Origin: Devosia sp. A8/3-2
GTDB lineage: Bacteria; Pseudomonadota; Alphaproteobacteria; Rhizobiales; Devosiaceae
Assembly: GCA_025452255.1 (NCBI GenBank)
Contig: CP104974.1
Coordinates: 2,892,156-2,956,155, forward strand
DNA length: 64,000 nucleotides
Direction of reading: 5' to 3'
A program made the position numbers and the translations under genes. The notes beneath the pieces were generated by a model, which was given only the letters and a program-made list of their open reading frames with translations, was not told where the DNA came from and ran no database searches. The number at the start of each line of letters is the position of its first letter. Positions within the stretch are counted from its first letter, which is position 1. This document shows, one piece after another, positions 63,657 to 64,000 of the stretch.

Positions 63657-64000
63657 ATGATGACGACACTGCGAAAACCCAAGGGTCTGGCGCCCGGCGA
63701 CCGGATTGCGGCTTTGTCGCCGTCATGGGGTGGACCGGGCACGTTTCCGCAGCGCTATGCGGCCGGCAAACGGCAGCTCGAGGCGGCGTTCGGGGTAAGC
63801 GTTGTAGAGATGGCGCATACGCTGGCGGACGCCGATTGGGTGGCGGCCAATCCCCAGGCGCGGGCGCAGGATCTGATGGCGGCGTTTGCCGATCCGTCCA
63901 TTGCGGGGATTTTCTGCACCATTGGCGGGGACGATTCCATCCGCCTGCTGCCCTATCTCGATCTCGCGGTGATCCGCGACAATCCCAAGGTGTTCCTCGG
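63657..64000 (+). CDS. S66-family LD-carboxypeptidase (MccF-like), truncated by window edge
   Basis: N-terminal 114 residues of a serine peptidase of family S66: LAPGDRIAALSPSWGGPG, AFADPSIAGIFCTIGGDDSIRLLPYLD, with the nucleophile Ser in GGDDS. The family includes cytosolic LD-carboxypeptidase (muropeptide recycling) and the microcin C immunity protein MccF; GGDDS with a following hydrophobic residue favours the MccF-like branch. Two adjacent ATG codons (63657, 63660) follow GAGGGG. The catalytic Glu-His pair lies beyond the window. Confidence 0.85.
   Translation, partial: MMTTLRKPKGLAPGDRIAALSPSWGGPGTFPQRYAAGKRQLEAAFGVSVVEMAHTLADADWVAANPQARAQDLMAAFADPSIAGIFCTIGGDDSIRLLPYLDLAVIRDNPKVFL

Overview
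The window is a gene-dense, high-GC chromosome segment from an alphaproteobacterium, order Hyphomicrobiales, most like Devosia or a close relative. The placement rests on gene content and order (frr-pyrH-tsf-rpsB; sdhE-mfd facing recG, glmS-glmU; glnB-glnA behind a sigma-54-type promoter; an IalB-family protein). It is an inference, not a phylogeny. I see no rRNA, insertion sequence, prophage or CRISPR array. There are three tRNAs: Ser(UGA), Lys(UUU) and Leu(UAG).

Reading frames are interrupted about twice per kilobase in most long genes, including essential ones (tsf, rpsB, mfd, recG, glmS, glmU, map, pgi, tgt, tig, glnA, gyrA). The breaks recur in a few sequence contexts: an extra T in TTC^G, a lost or gained base in CCWGG, contracted GC runs and homopolymers. 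Undoing them restores family-typical proteins, for example a 112-residue GlnB. I read them as systematic sequencing or consensus errors and give each interrupted gene as one CDS spanning all its pieces.

Layout. 1-3.2 kb: translation genes and a PilZ protein. 4.4-10 kb: an ABC importer followed by a GDPD-family phosphodiesterase and an inositol-monophosphatase-family phosphatase, apparently an import-then-hydrolyse route for a phosphodiester or sugar phosphate. 10-18.8 kb: small envelope proteins, a FliK-like/FlhB-C pair, a glycosyltransferase, a FecR protein and a K+ channel. 18.8-23.8 kb: a signalling module made of an SLC5 transporter-histidine kinase, a two-TM small protein, an orphan receiver and an ScfR-type regulator that itself carries a histidine-kinase-like DHp segment. 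24-29.1 kb: a divergent five-gene branched-chain/amide-type ABC importer. 29.2-31.5 kb: pxpBCA (5-oxoprolinase), convergent with the importer. 31.7-37.9 kb: small proteins, the rifampin ADP-ribosyltransferase arr, a quinone oxidoreductase with TerC, a YeeE/YedE pair coupled to an FAD hydroxylase, and an IalB-like protein. 38-47.3 kb: DNA repair and amino-sugar synthesis. 47.4-56.9 kb: map, pgi, tgt, nnr, tig and small membrane or secreted proteins. 57.2-64 kb: nitrogen control (glnB-glnA), a GFA protein, gyrA with an unusual quinolone-determining region, an ArsR/SRPBCC pair and the start of an S66 peptidase.

The observation most worth following is the DHp-like segment inside the ScfR-type regulator. 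It aligns without gaps, histidine on histidine, with the DHp domain of the kinase encoded three genes away, and a receiver with no output domain lies between them. This suggests a kinase-receiver-transcription factor relay.
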